Below, one piece after another: positions 1 through 8,003 of a stretch of 64,000 nucleotides of DNA. Position numbers and translations under genes: made by a program. Each line of letters opens with the position of its first letter. Positions within the stretch are counted from its first letter, which is position 1. The notes under the pieces were generated by a model. That model searched no databases, was not told the origin of the DNA, and saw only the letters and a list, made by a program, of their open reading frames with translations. The stretch spans positions 2,852,001-2,916,000 of the forward strand of contig NZ_JBCJKP010000001.1 of assembly GCF_039503195.1 (NCBI RefSeq). Reading direction: 5' to 3'. Source of the DNA: Streptomyces mirabilis. GTDB lineage: Bacteria; Actinomycetota; Actinomycetes; Streptomycetales; Streptomycetaceae.

Positions 1-442
1 CCGGCAGGTCGACGGACGCCGCGCCCATGAGCAGGGCGGGGGTGGACTTGTCGCAGCCGCCCATCAGTACCGCGCCGTCGACGGGATACGAGCGCAGCAG
101 TTCCTCGGTCTCCATCGCCAGCAGGTTGCGGTAGAGCATCGGGGTCGGCTTCTGGAAGGTCTCGCTGAGGGTGGAGACCGGGAACTCGAGCGGGAAGCCC
201 CCGGCCTGCCACACCCCCCGCTTCACGGCCTGCGCACGGTCGCGCAGATGGACGTGACAGGGGTTGATGTCGGACCAGGTGTTCAGGATCGCGATGACCG
301 GCTTGCCGAGGTGCTCCTCGGGAAGGTAGCCGAGCTGGCGGGTGCGGGCCCGGTGGCTGAAGGAACGCAGCCCGTCGGTGCCGTACCACTGATGGCTCCG
401 GAGCTCCTCGGGGCGCTTCGGCTCCCTTCTTCCCCGGCTCAT
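1..442 (-). CDS. IlvD/Edd-family sugar-acid dehydratase (5' part only)
   Basis: The first ~147 residues of a dehydratase of the IlvD/Edd family, which removes water from dihydroxy acids or aldonic/aldaric acids using an Fe-S cluster. Two family signatures are visible: NTWSDINPCHVHLRD and GGCDKSTPALLMGAAS, each containing a cluster-ligand cysteine. The rest of the gene lies beyond the left edge. The ATG at 442-440 overlaps the stop of the upstream DHDPS-family gene (ATGA), so the two are translationally coupled. Because the partner genes are a DHDPS-type lyase and a GntR regulator, and not ilv genes, a role on a sugar acid (arabonate, galactonate or an aldarate) is more likely than branched-chain amino acid synthesis. 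The substrate cannot be read from this fragment. Confidence 0.88.
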   Translation of the reverse strand, partial: MSRGRREPKRPEELRSHQWYGTDGLRSFSHRARTRQLGYLPEEHLGKPVIAILNTWSDINPCHVHLRDRAQAVKRGVWQAGGFPLEFPVSTLSETFQKPTPMLYRNLLAMETEELLRSYPVDGAVLMGGCDKSTPALLMGAASVDLP

Positions 443-1347
443 ATGGACCACCCCGCGGCGATGGCGGCGACTTCCGCCCGCTCGGACTCGGGCAGTTCCC
501 TGCTGGGCGGGCGCACCTCGCGGCGGCACAGGCCGAGCGAGGCGAGGGCCTCCTTGACGACGGTGACGTTGTTGGCGGAGGTGTTCGCCGCGCGCAGCTC
601 CTCGAAGCGGCGGATCTGCTCCCAGACCTTCATGGCGGCCGGGTAGTCGCCGGCTCGGAGGGCTTCGATCATGTTCAGGGAGACGGCCGGGGCGACGTTC
701 ACGAGGCCCGAGGTGAAGCCCGTGGCACCGGCCGAGAAGTAGGACGGGGCGTACGGTTCGGCGAGGCCCGCGACCCACACGAACCGGTCGAGCCCCGCGT
801 CCCGGGCGAAGGCGGCGAAGCGGGCCGCGTCCGGGACGGCGTACTTCACGCCGATCACGTTCGGGCAGACGTCGGCGAGGTCGGCGAGCCGGGCGCCGGG
901 CAGCACCGGGTTGCGGATGTAGGGCACGACGCCCAGCTCCGGCACGGCCTCGGCGATGGCCCGGTGGTAGTCGACCCAGCCGCCCTCCGAGACATAGGGG
1001 TGTACGGGCTGATGGACCATCACCATCTGCGCCCCGAGCTCCCGGGCGTGCCGGGCGGAGGCGACGGCGGTCGGCACGTCGTGTCCGACGCCGACCAGGA
1101 CGGCGGCGCGGTCGCCGGCCTCGTCGATCGTCAACTCGGTGACGAGGTTCCGCTCTTCGGGGGTCAGGGCGTAGAACTCACCTGTGTTGCCGTTCGGCGT
1201 GAGGGTGCGGATGCCGCCGTCGAGCAGCCGACGCAGCAGGGCCCGGTGGGTGTCGCCGTCGATCGTCCCGTCCTCCGTGAAGGGGGTCACGGGGATCGCC
1301 ACGACCTCGGCGAGCGCCGCCCGCTGGGTCTCGTACGTCGCTGTCAT
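439..1347 (-). CDS. DHDPS/NAL-family aldolase or dehydratase (sugar-acid catabolism)
   Basis: A 302-residue class I lyase of the dihydrodipicolinate synthase/N-acetylneuraminate lyase superfamily. It carries the GNTGEFYAL loop, the catalytic tyrosine in VVPYIRNP and the Schiff-base lysine in IGVKYAVPD. The GNTGEF form (instead of GTTGES) is typical of keto-deoxy sugar-acid dehydratases/aldolases rather than lysine-pathway DapA. It would act in the cytoplasm on the 2-keto-3-deoxy acid made by the downstream IlvD/Edd dehydratase. The start ATG at 1347 overlaps the regulator stop (ATGA), and its own stop overlaps the dehydratase start, so regulator, lyase and dehydratase form one tightly coupled operon. 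Substrate is inferred from context only. Confidence 0.85.
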   Translation of the reverse strand: MTATYETQRAALAEVVAIPVTPFTEDGTIDGDTHRALLRRLLDGGIRTLTPNGNTGEFYALTPEERNLVTELTIDEAGDRAAVLVGVGHDVPTAVASARHARELGAQMVMVHQPVHPYVSEGGWVDYHRAIAEAVPELGVVPYIRNPVLPGARLADLADVCPNVIGVKYAVPDAARFAAFARDAGLDRFVWVAGLAEPYAPSYFSAGATGFTSGLVNVAPAVSLNMIEALRAGDYPAAMKVWEQIRRFEELRAANTSANNVTVVKEALASLGLCRREVRPPSRELPESERAEVAAIAAGWSI

Positions 1348-2000
1348 TCCTGTCCAACCTCTTCCTGGGTCGCGGGGAAGGCCCGTCGCACGAACGACTC
1401 GATGTGGGCGTGCAGCGCGCGGGCCGCGCCGTCGGCGTCACCGTCCAGGGCGAGGCGCAGGATCTCCCGGTGCTCGCTGGCCTCGCGCTCCCAGGACGGG
1501 TCGGCGGCCCAGGCCACCGCCGACACCAGAGCGGCCTGGTCACGCACTTCGTCGAGCATCCGGCCGAGCAGCGGGTTGCCGCAGGAGACGTACAGGGCGC
1601 GGTGGAACTCCCGGTTGGAGAGCGAGCGTTCGGCGGTGTCGGAGGCGTCGTCGGCGCGGGTCAGCGCGTCGCGTGCGACGTCGAGCGACGCCTGGCGCCG
1701 TACGGTCCGCCGCAGCGCCTCCGGCTCCAGCAGCAGCCGCACGTCGTACACCTCGCGCGCCATGTCCGCGTCCACCATGCGCACCGTGACGCCCTTGTAC
1801 TGGTTCATCACGACGAGTCCGGTACCGGCCAGGGTCTTGAGCGCCTCGCGCACGGGCGTCTTCGACACCCCGAACTGCGCGGCGAGCTCGGTCTCGACCA
1901 GGGCCTGCCCCGGGGTCAACTGCCCGGTGAGGATGCGGTGTTTGATCCCCTCCAGCACGAATTGCGTGCGGGACGGGATCGGAATGGGCACAGAGGTCAT
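1344..2000 (-). CDS. GntR/FadR-subfamily (FCD) transcriptional regulator
   Basis: A 218-residue regulator with an N-terminal winged helix (about residues 10-75; the LVETELAAQFGVSKTPVREAL segment is the classic GntR helix-turn-helix) and a C-terminal all-helical FCD ligand domain (about 85-210). FCD proteins sense organic or sugar acids and usually repress the operon they head. The ATG at 2000 follows a GAGG Shine-Dalgarno; longer in-frame extension upstream runs into promoter-like AT-rich sequence and was not used. It is first gene of the coupled regulator-lyase-dehydratase operon and is probably autoregulated through the repeats at 2031-2064 and 2247-2276. Confidence 0.9.
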   Translation of the reverse strand: MTSVPIPIPSRTQFVLEGIKHRILTGQLTPGQALVETELAAQFGVSKTPVREALKTLAGTGLVVMNQYKGVTVRMVDADMAREVYDVRLLLEPEALRRTVRRQASLDVARDALTRADDASDTAERSLSNREFHRALYVSCGNPLLGRMLDEVRDQAALVSAVAWAADPSWEREASEHREILRLALDGDADGAARALHAHIESFVRRAFPATQEEVGQE

Positions 2001-2030
2001 GCGCGCCTCTCGGATCTGTATCTGATCTCG

Positions 2031-2064
2031 TGTATCGCGTCTCATATATGACGTACGAAGTACG
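2031..2064. promoter_or_regulatory. Candidate GntR operator upstream of the sugar-acid operon
   Basis: Directly upstream of the GntR gene lie TGTATCGCGTCTCAT (2031-2045), an AT-rich CATATATG and a perfect inverted repeat CGTAC-gaa-GTACG (2052-2064). The first element recurs, with small changes, as a tandem pair at 2247-2276. The binding protein is inferred to be the adjacent FCD regulator. Confidence 0.5.
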
Positions 2065-2246
2065 ACGCGTTGAAGGTAGGAGCGCAGCCGTGTTTCGTCA
2101 ACGCTTCGAACAAAAGAAGTTGGAGTGACCAAGGGGGTCCGGGCCGCCGGACGGTCTGCGCGCGGCGTTCGCTTTCGCGATGCCGACCGGTGTCCGTCTC
2201 GCAGAAAAAGGCGCGAACCCTCCCCTCACACTCGGCCCTTGGTCCC

Positions 2247-2276
2247 TGTATGGCGTCCCGTTGTATCGCGTCCCGT
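2247..2276. repeat. Tandem 15-bp repeat TGTATsGCGTCCCGT
   Basis: Two head-to-tail copies (2247-2261 and 2262-2276) that differ at one base, in the roughly 410-bp gap 2001-2413 between the GntR operon and the TIGR03086 gene. A related copy sits at 2031-2045 next to the GntR start. No convincing gene is visible in the rest of this gap. The arrangement fits a regulator-binding site cluster. Confidence 0.5.
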
Positions 2277-2413
2277 TCGCCACCATGTCGTGCGCGATCC
2301 GATCGCGCACAGCCCTTCCGGAATCCGTATGCCTCTGCAACTCGGCGAGGGTGCCGGGCATCCCCGTCCGGCACCCCGCTTCAGCGGTACCCGTGGTCTC
2401 CGGCGAGGCCGGG

Positions 2414-3013
2414 CTACGGCTTCCAGCCGGGGTCGCGGCCGCTCAGGCCGATCACGCGGTCGAGGAGGGGCGCATCGTCGGGCACCGGCACCACGGGGCC
2501 GAACACGCCCTGGCCCGGACCGGAGTTCTCGGCCGCGGCGGCGAGGAAGCCGTACGCCGCCCGCAGCGCGACCTCGTCGGGCTCGTACTCCCGGCCGGTG
2601 GCCCGGGCCAGGTCCCAGCCGTGCACCACCAGTTCGTCGGCGGCCACGGCCCCGGCGACCGCGCCCGGCAACGTCACCCCGCCCGCTCGGGTCTCCCCGG
2701 TCCAGGCGGCCGGGTCGCGCCAGGCCTCGGCGAGTTCGTCGAGCGCCTTCGGCAGGGTCTCCCGCCAGTCGGGCCCGATGTCCGGCACCACGGAACCGGG
2801 GTTGGTGTCGGTCGTGACGCCCAGGTCCTTGCGCCCGGCGTCGCGGAAGGCGACGGCCAGTCCGCCCAGATGTCCGAGCATGTGGTGCACCGCGAGCCCG
2901 GGACAGGGAGTGTCGCGGTCGAGCTGCTCCTGCGTCGTCTCCGCCGCGAGGCGCGCCACGATCAGGGCCTGCGGCCCGAGGTCGAAGGTGTCGAAAGTCC
3001 GGTCGTCCGTCAT
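2414..3013 (-). CDS. TIGR03086-family putative metal-binding protein (DinB-like fold)
   Basis: A 199-residue cytoplasmic protein resembling the TIGR03086 family, related to the N-terminal domain of mycothiol-dependent maleylpyruvate isomerase and DinB-like metalloenzymes. The conserved pieces are the TPCPGLAVHHMLGHLGGL stretch near residues 36-53 with two histidines and the later ELVVHGWDLARATGR motif whose histidine completes the usual three-His metal site. Many actinobacteria encode several such proteins; a few are mycothiol-dependent enzymes, most have no known reaction. The gene is isolated, facing away from the frameshifted MFS gene. The family call is fairly secure, the function is not. 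Confidence 0.75.
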   Translation of the reverse strand: MTDDRTFDTFDLGPQALIVARLAAETTQEQLDRDTPCPGLAVHHMLGHLGGLAVAFRDAGRKDLGVTTDTNPGSVVPDIGPDWRETLPKALDELAEAWRDPAAWTGETRAGGVTLPGAVAGAVAADELVVHGWDLARATGREYEPDEVALRAAYGFLAAAAENSGPGQGVFGPVVPVPDDAPLLDRVIGLSGRDPGWKP

Positions 3014-3140
3014 CCAGTGCTCCCCAGCTCTTCAGCCCTTGAGCCCTTCGGCTCATACGGGCTCGTCTGTGACTTCGCTCCTTACGTGGACCGGACCCGA
3101 GCCCGGAACTCATCGCTCCCCGGCCGAGGAGATAGGTCGG

Positions 3141-4375
3141 ATGCCCGATCCTCGACCCCCCTCCTCAGCACCACGATCACCTGCCATGACATGGACGGTG
3201 ACGCGTGTGCTGGGCGACCGCGACGCGGGGTTGTACCTGACCGCAGCGGTGGTCTCGGGCTTCGGCTCGTCGGCGATGTGGCTGGTGTCGGGGATCTGGG
3301 TCAAGGACCTGACGGGCTCGAACGGTCTGGCGGCCCTGTGCGTGTTCGCCCTCTGGGCCCCCACGCTCGTCGGCCCCGTCCTCGGCGTGCTCGCGGACCG
3401 CACCCGCCGTCGGCCGCTCCTGATCGCCGTGAACCTGGCCCTGGCCGCGCTCCTGCCGACGCTGTTCGCCGTGACCACCCGGGACCGCCTGTGGATCCTC
3501 TTCACGGTGCTTTTGATCTACGGGGCGGCGGGCGTCGTCCATGACGCGGCGGAGTCGGCGCTCGTGGCCACGGCCGTCGAAAGACACCTCCTCGGCGACT
3601 TCAACGGCCTGCGCATGACGGCGGGCGAGGGCATGAAGCTCCTGGCCCCACTGACCGGGGCAGGCCTGTACGCGGCGTACGGCGGTACGAGGGTGGCCGT
3701 CCTGGACGCCGTGACCTTCGCCCTCGCGGCCGGGCTGTACGCGCTGCTGCGGGTCCGCGAGGCCCCGCCCGTCCCGGACCCCTCGGCCTGGCGAGCCCGG
3801 ACCGCCGCGGGCATCCACCACATCCGGCATCATCCGCAACTTCGGCCACTGGTCCTGGCCGCGGCCACGACCATGCTCTTCGCGGGCCTCAACGGCGCCA
3901 CGGTCTACGCGGTCGCCGAGGGGCTTGGCCACTCCCCCGCGTACGTCGGCCTCCTCTACGTCGCCCAGGGCGTCGGCTCGGTGCTGATCGGCCTGGTCTC
4001 GGGTCCCCTGCTGCGCCGACTGGGCGAGCGCCGCTTCGCCGCGTACGGCATCGTCCTCACGGCGGTCGCGGTCGCGCTCCGCGCGGTCCCGTCCGACGCG
4101 CTGGCCCTGGTCTGCGGCGCGGCGATCGGCTTCGGCCTTCCCTGCGTCCTGATCGCCGCGTACACCGCCGTCCAGCGCGAGACTCCGGCCCGCTCCTCGG
4201 CCGCACCTCCGCCACCGCGAACACCCTGATCTACACCCCGAACGCGCTCGGGCTGGCCCTCGGCGCGGGCCTGGTCGAACTGGTCGACTACCGGCCCCTG
4301 CTCCTCACCCTCGGGCTGACCCGGCTCCTGACCCTGCCCCCCCTCCTCCGACGCCGGAGGCCCCGTGCCTCATAG
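3141..4375 (+). pseudogene. MFS transporter broken by a one-base frameshift near the 3' end
   Basis: A major facilitator superfamily efflux-type transporter of about 410 residues if repaired. The ATG at 3141 has a strong GAGGAG upstream; an internal ATG at 3186 begins the first membrane segment. The A-loop is recognisable as GVLADRTRRRPLL after the second helix. The frame runs to the ETPARSS stretch at about 4190 and then loses homology, ending at 4229. The next frame continues with family-like sequence (LLGRTSATANTLIYTPNA, then a last hydrophobic helix) up to TAG at 4373-4375. One missing G in CCGGCCC around 4187-4193 restores ETPGPLLGRT. It could be a sequencing error or a true recent inactivation. 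Confidence 0.75.
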
Positions 4376-4393
4376 GGCCCCCGGGGTCTGGAC

Positions 4394-5566
4394 TCAGACC
4401 GACCCCGTCAACACCGCCCGCACGGCTTCCAGATCCCCGTCCGAAGCCAACCCCGCGTGATACAGCCGCAGTTCGGTCGCGCCCGCCTCAGCCGCCCGGG
4501 CCGCGTCGTCCGACAAGGTGCCCGGACTGCCTCCCATCCCCGACACGACCGTGACGTTGGCGGCCAGTACGGCCGCGTCCCGCCCCTGTTCCGCGAACGG
4601 CGTCAGCGGGCCCACCCCACCCGTGCACGGCACCACCACCCCGTCCGCCACGGACAGGATGTGCCCGGGATCGACCCCGGCGTTCGCCCCGCAGTGGTAC
4701 GACACGGGATCGGCGTGCAGCACCACCTGGAAGCCGGCCGGCGCGGCCGCCCGCACCGCGGCGACCACCGTCTCCTGGAGCGAACGGGCCACGCCCTCAC
4801 GCCACGCGCGCGTGGCGGCCGCCGTCTCACCCCCGAGCAGCTTCTCGACCACCGGCCAGCCGCCCTCCGACGGCACCGCCCCCCGCCACACCGGCTCCAG
4901 CGCCTCCCGGACGGCCGACGCCAGGTCATCCGCGTCGAGCCCGCATCCCCCGTACCCCGCCCGGCACGCCGCGCAGAAGCAGAGCGACATCAGGTACTGG
5001 CCGGCGTCCCCGAGTCCCACCCCGCCGATCTTGTCGTGCGCGTGCAGATGCGCGAGGCCGTACCAGCCGAGCGACTCCAGCTCCGTACCCAGCGCCCCGG
5101 GCCGCACCGCCGCCTCCACCGCGAGGTCGACGAGGTACGCCCGTGTGTCGGCCTGCGCGATGCACGGCGCCCACGCGTAGCGGTCCCCGTAGGCGTTGAC
5201 GACGGAGGTGGACGGATGCTCGGCACCCATCCGGGAGTTGTGCGCGAGGACCACCCAGGTGTGGACGTCCAGCCCGGCCTCCGCGAGCGCGTCGGCCGCC
5301 TCCCCGTACGCGTCCCCGGGCGCCCACTCCCCAGCGGCGTACGGCCGCAGCGCGCGCCCCTCCCACCGTGCGTCGTCGACGGGGTACAGGACGGCGGCGT
5401 GCGCGGCCGTCACGATCCGATGCCGGGGATGGCGGGGGGTCAGCGCGCGCGTGGAGTGGTACGCGGAGGCGAGCGTCGCCTGCCGCACCCCGAGCCCGGC
5501 GATCCGCTCGGCCGCCCCCGGATCCCCGACGACGTCCCACGGATAGACGAAAGCGGACGCCTTCAC
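4394..5566 (-). CDS. Uncharacterised alanine-rich protein, probably TIM-barrel, coupled to KDG dehydratase
   Basis: A 390-residue soluble protein that I cannot assign to a characterised enzyme. It shows alternating strand-like hydrophobic and charged segments suggestive of a TIM barrel. A cysteine cluster (SLCFCAACRAGYGGCG near residue 200) could bind a metal. Conserved-looking aromatic/acidic patches are WVVLAHNSRMG and GWYGLAHLHAHDK; a glycoside-hydrolase-like beta/alpha barrel is one possibility. The GTG start at 5566-5564 overlaps the stop of the 5-dehydro-4-deoxyglucarate dehydratase gene (GTGA), so the two are made together. A role in uronate/aldarate use, for example releasing or processing the substrate, is an inference from that coupling only. 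Confidence 0.75.
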   Translation of the reverse strand: MKASAFVYPWDVVGDPGAAERIAGLGVRQATLASAYHSTRALTPRHPRHRIVTAAHAAVLYPVDDARWEGRALRPYAAGEWAPGDAYGEAADALAEAGLDVHTWVVLAHNSRMGAEHPSTSVVNAYGDRYAWAPCIAQADTRAYLVDLAVEAAVRPGALGTELESLGWYGLAHLHAHDKIGGVGLGDAGQYLMSLCFCAACRAGYGGCGLDADDLASAVREALEPVWRGAVPSEGGWPVVEKLLGGETAAATRAWREGVARSLQETVVAAVRAAAPAGFQVVLHADPVSYHCGANAGVDPGHILSVADGVVVPCTGGVGPLTPFAEQGRDAAVLAANVTVVSGMGGSPGTLSDDAARAAEAGATELRLYHAGLASDGDLEAVRAVLTGSV

Positions 5567-6582
5567 TGGCCCTCCCCCATCCGTCCTTCTCCGCCAGGTC
5601 CCTCAAGCGCTCCGTCAGGCCCCTCAAGCGCTCCCCCAGGCCCCTCGAGCGGTTCCAGCAGCGCGTACCCCCGCTCGATCAGCTGCGCGAGCTGCTTCAC
5701 ATGGTCCTCGGTCGGCTCGTGCAGCGGCGGCCGTACCTCACCCACGTCCAGCCCCCGCAGCCGCACCCCCGCCTTGACCAGGGAGACCGCGTATCCGCGA
5801 CCCTGGGCCCGCAGGTCGACGAAGGGGCGGTAGAAGCCGTCCAGCAGCCGGTTCGCCGTCTCGTCGTCGCCCGCGTTGAGTGCCGCGTGGAACGCCAGGG
5901 CGATCTCGGGTGCGAAGCAGAAGACCGCCGACGAGTACAGCGTGATGCCGATGCCCCGGTACGCGAGCCCCGTCAGCTCGGCGGTCGGCAGCCCGTTGAA
6001 GTACAGGAAGTCGCCGGGGATCTCGCTGCGCACGGCGCTCACGATCCGCTGCATCAGGTCGAGGTCTCCCACCCCGTCCTTGAAGCCGATGATCCCTTCG
6101 GTGCGGGCGAGTTCGACCACGGTCTCGGGCGTGAACACGGCGTTGTCGCGCTGGTAGACCACGATGTCCAGCGAGGTCGCGGCGGCGAGTTCCCGGTAGT
6201 GCCGCAGGAGCCCCTCCTGGCCCGCCACCACCAGATACGGCGGCATCGCGAGCAGCCCGTCGGCCCCCGCCTCCTCGGCGAGGCGTGCGAACCGTACGGC
6301 GAGCGCGGTCCCGTACCCGGCGCCGGCGACGACCGGAACCCGCCCGGCCGTCTCCTCCACCGCCGCCCGCACGCAGTCCTGGAACTCCTCGGGCGTGAGC
6401 GCGTGGAACTCCCCGGTGCCGCAGCAGGCGAAGACGGCGGCGGCACCCGCCTCGACGCCGCGCCGCACGTGCGCGCGGTAGGTGTCGAGATCGAGGGCAC
6501 CGTCGGGGCCGTACGCCGTGACGGGGAAGAACAGCGGCCCGCTGGGGACGCTGAGCCGAGCGGCAAGGGGGGCTGACGTCAC
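5563..6582 (-). CDS. 5-dehydro-4-deoxyglucarate dehydratase (DHDPS superfamily)
   Basis: A 339-residue class I lyase that dehydrates and decarboxylates 5-dehydro-4-deoxy-D-glucarate to 2,5-dioxopentanoate in the oxidative uronate/glucarate route. The subfamily pattern is clear: PSGPLFFPVTAY at the start, FACCGTGEFHALTPEEF, the tyrosine in IVVYQRDNAVF and the catalytic lysine in GIIGFKDGVGDLDLMQ. The GTG at 6582 with GGGAGAG upstream is preferred over an ATG ten codons earlier that lacks a Shine-Dalgarno. The C-terminus carries an odd EGPGGAL/EGPDGAL/EGPGGEG tail made by a 21-bp tandem repeat and not expected in the family. It shares a divergent promoter region with the uronate dehydrogenase gene. 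Confidence 0.9.
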   Translation of the reverse strand: MTSAPLAARLSVPSGPLFFPVTAYGPDGALDLDTYRAHVRRGVEAGAAAVFACCGTGEFHALTPEEFQDCVRAAVEETAGRVPVVAGAGYGTALAVRFARLAEEAGADGLLAMPPYLVVAGQEGLLRHYRELAAATSLDIVVYQRDNAVFTPETVVELARTEGIIGFKDGVGDLDLMQRIVSAVRSEIPGDFLYFNGLPTAELTGLAYRGIGITLYSSAVFCFAPEIALAFHAALNAGDDETANRLLDGFYRPFVDLRAQGRGYAVSLVKAGVRLRGLDVGEVRPPLHEPTEDHVKQLAQLIERGYALLEPLEGPGGALEGPDGALEGPGGEGRMGEGQ

Positions 6583-6625
6583 GGACTCTCCCTGGGGCAG
6601 GTGCTCACGCACACAACAGCGAGTG

Positions 6626-6655
6626 CATGTTTCTGATCCATGTCCATATTTCTGA
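6626..6655. promoter_or_regulatory. Direct repeat CATRTTTCTGA in the divergent aldarate promoter region
   Basis: Two copies, CATGTTTCTGA (6626-6636) and CATATTTCTGA (6645-6655), spaced 19 bp start to start in an AT-richer patch between the 5-dehydro-4-deoxyglucarate dehydratase and uronate dehydrogenase genes. The spacing is near two helical turns, as expected for a dimeric regulator bound on one face. Which regulator is unknown. Confidence 0.45.
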
Positions 6656-6836
6656 ACGCCACCACGCTAAAGCGCGACCTTGGGGCCGGTCAAGCGCGCA
6701 AACCCGCGACACAGCAGCGGATTCGCCACCTCCGCGGGACACTTGACGCAGCAGGTCGGGGCTCCTTAGCGTGTCCATGGATGTGAATGCCGTACACGAA
6801 TACGGCCACTCACTGTGGCCGTGAGGAGAAGCCCGC

Positions 6837-7661
6837 ATGCCCGCTCCCCGCACCGTTCTGCTCACCGGCGCCGCCGGCGGACTCGGCACCCTGATGCGGG
6901 GGCTGCTGCCGGACTACGGCTACGAGCTGCGCCTCCTCGACCTGAGGCCCGTCGAGGGCGAGCCGGACGCGCTCACCGCGGACCTCGCGGACAAGGCCGC
7001 CCTGCGCGAGGCCGTGCGGGGCGTCGACGCGATCATCCACCTCGCGGGCATCTCCCTGGAAGCCTCCTTCGACAAGATCCTCAAGGCGAACATCGAGGGG
7101 ACGTACAACCTGTACGAGGCGGCGCGCGAAGAGGGCGTACGACGCATCGTCTTCGCCTCCTCCAACCACGCCGTCGGCTTCACCCCGCGCCCCCGGGGCG
7201 AGGCCCCCTTCGACGACAGCGCCCTGATCCCCATCGACACGCCGCACCGCCCGGACACCTTCTACGGGCTCTCCAAGTCCTTCGGCGAGGACCTGGCACA
7301 GTTCTACTGGGACAAGCACGGCCTGGAGACGGTCTCGGTCCGCATCGGCTCCTGCTTCGCGGAGCCGACCAGCGTGCGCATGCTCTCCGTCTGGATGAGC
7401 CCCGAGGACGGCGCCCGTCTCTTCCACGCGGCGCTGACCGCCGAGGACGTACGGCACACGGTCGTCTACGGCTCCTCCGCCAACACCCGGCTGTGGTGGG
7501 ACCTCTCGACGGCCCGGGCGCTGGGCTACGAGCCGCGCGACGACTCCGAGCCGTACGCCGAGAAGCTCATCGCCGAACAGGGCGAGCTCGACCCGGCCAA
7601 CCCGGACCACGCCCACCTGGGCGGCCACTTCACGACGCATCCGCCGATCTGGCCGTACTGA
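6837..7661 (+). CDS. udh: Uronate dehydrogenase (NAD-dependent SDR)
   Basis: A 274-residue extended short-chain dehydrogenase that resembles characterised uronate dehydrogenases, which oxidise D-glucuronate or D-galacturonate to the aldarolactone with NAD+. Visible features are the Rossmann motif TGAAGGLGTLMR (residues 10-21), DLADKAALREAV, HLAGIS, the NIEGTYNLYEAAR and FASSNHAVGF segments, and the catalytic YGLSK (Tyr/Lys) near residue 143, followed by VRIGSC. GAGGAG precedes the ATG. It faces away from 5-dehydro-4-deoxyglucarate dehydratase, giving both the entry and a late step of the oxidative uronate pathway; glucarate dehydratase and the final semialdehyde dehydrogenase are not in the window. 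Confidence 0.88.
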   Translation: MPAPRTVLLTGAAGGLGTLMRGLLPDYGYELRLLDLRPVEGEPDALTADLADKAALREAVRGVDAIIHLAGISLEASFDKILKANIEGTYNLYEAAREEGVRRIVFASSNHAVGFTPRPRGEAPFDDSALIPIDTPHRPDTFYGLSKSFGEDLAQFYWDKHGLETVSVRIGSCFAEPTSVRMLSVWMSPEDGARLFHAALTAEDVRHTVVYGSSANTRLWWDLSTARALGYEPRDDSEPYAEKLIAEQGELDPANPDHAHLGGHFTTHPPIWPY

Positions 7662-7755
7662 CGACCGGACTACCGGACGGCCGTACTGACGACCGGACGG
7701 CTGCCGTGGCGACGACGGGCGGCCGGAAGACGACCGTGCGGCGAGGGCGCGAGAG

Positions 7756-7786
7756 GGCGGGCGGGCACCGAACGGGCCCGCCCGCC
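7756..7786 (+). terminator. GC-rich hairpin after udh
   Basis: A perfect 11-bp stem, GGCGGGCGGGC (7756-7766) with GCCCGCCCGCC (7776-7786) around a 9-nt loop, about 95 bp past the udh stop and before the DeoR operon. There is no U run, as is common for streptomycete terminators. The rest of the 7662-8003 gap holds a 20-bp direct repeat (7651-7670 and 7679-7698) and no visible gene. Confidence 0.55.
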
Positions 7787-8003
7787 GCCCTGTTCGGGCA
7801 CCAACCCTGCCCGATCCCACCCCGCCCACCGCTGCGCCCCAGGTCCGGCACGGGCACCCGCCCCGCCAAACGGTCACAGCCGGGCACCATCGGTCACGCA
7901 ACAGACCTGGTCAGTGCCGCGCACCCGCTGTAGAACTTCCCCCAAGGCCCGCACCGGGCCCGAACGGGCAGTACGCACAGGACGCAGGGAGCAGGTGTCG
8001 GCC

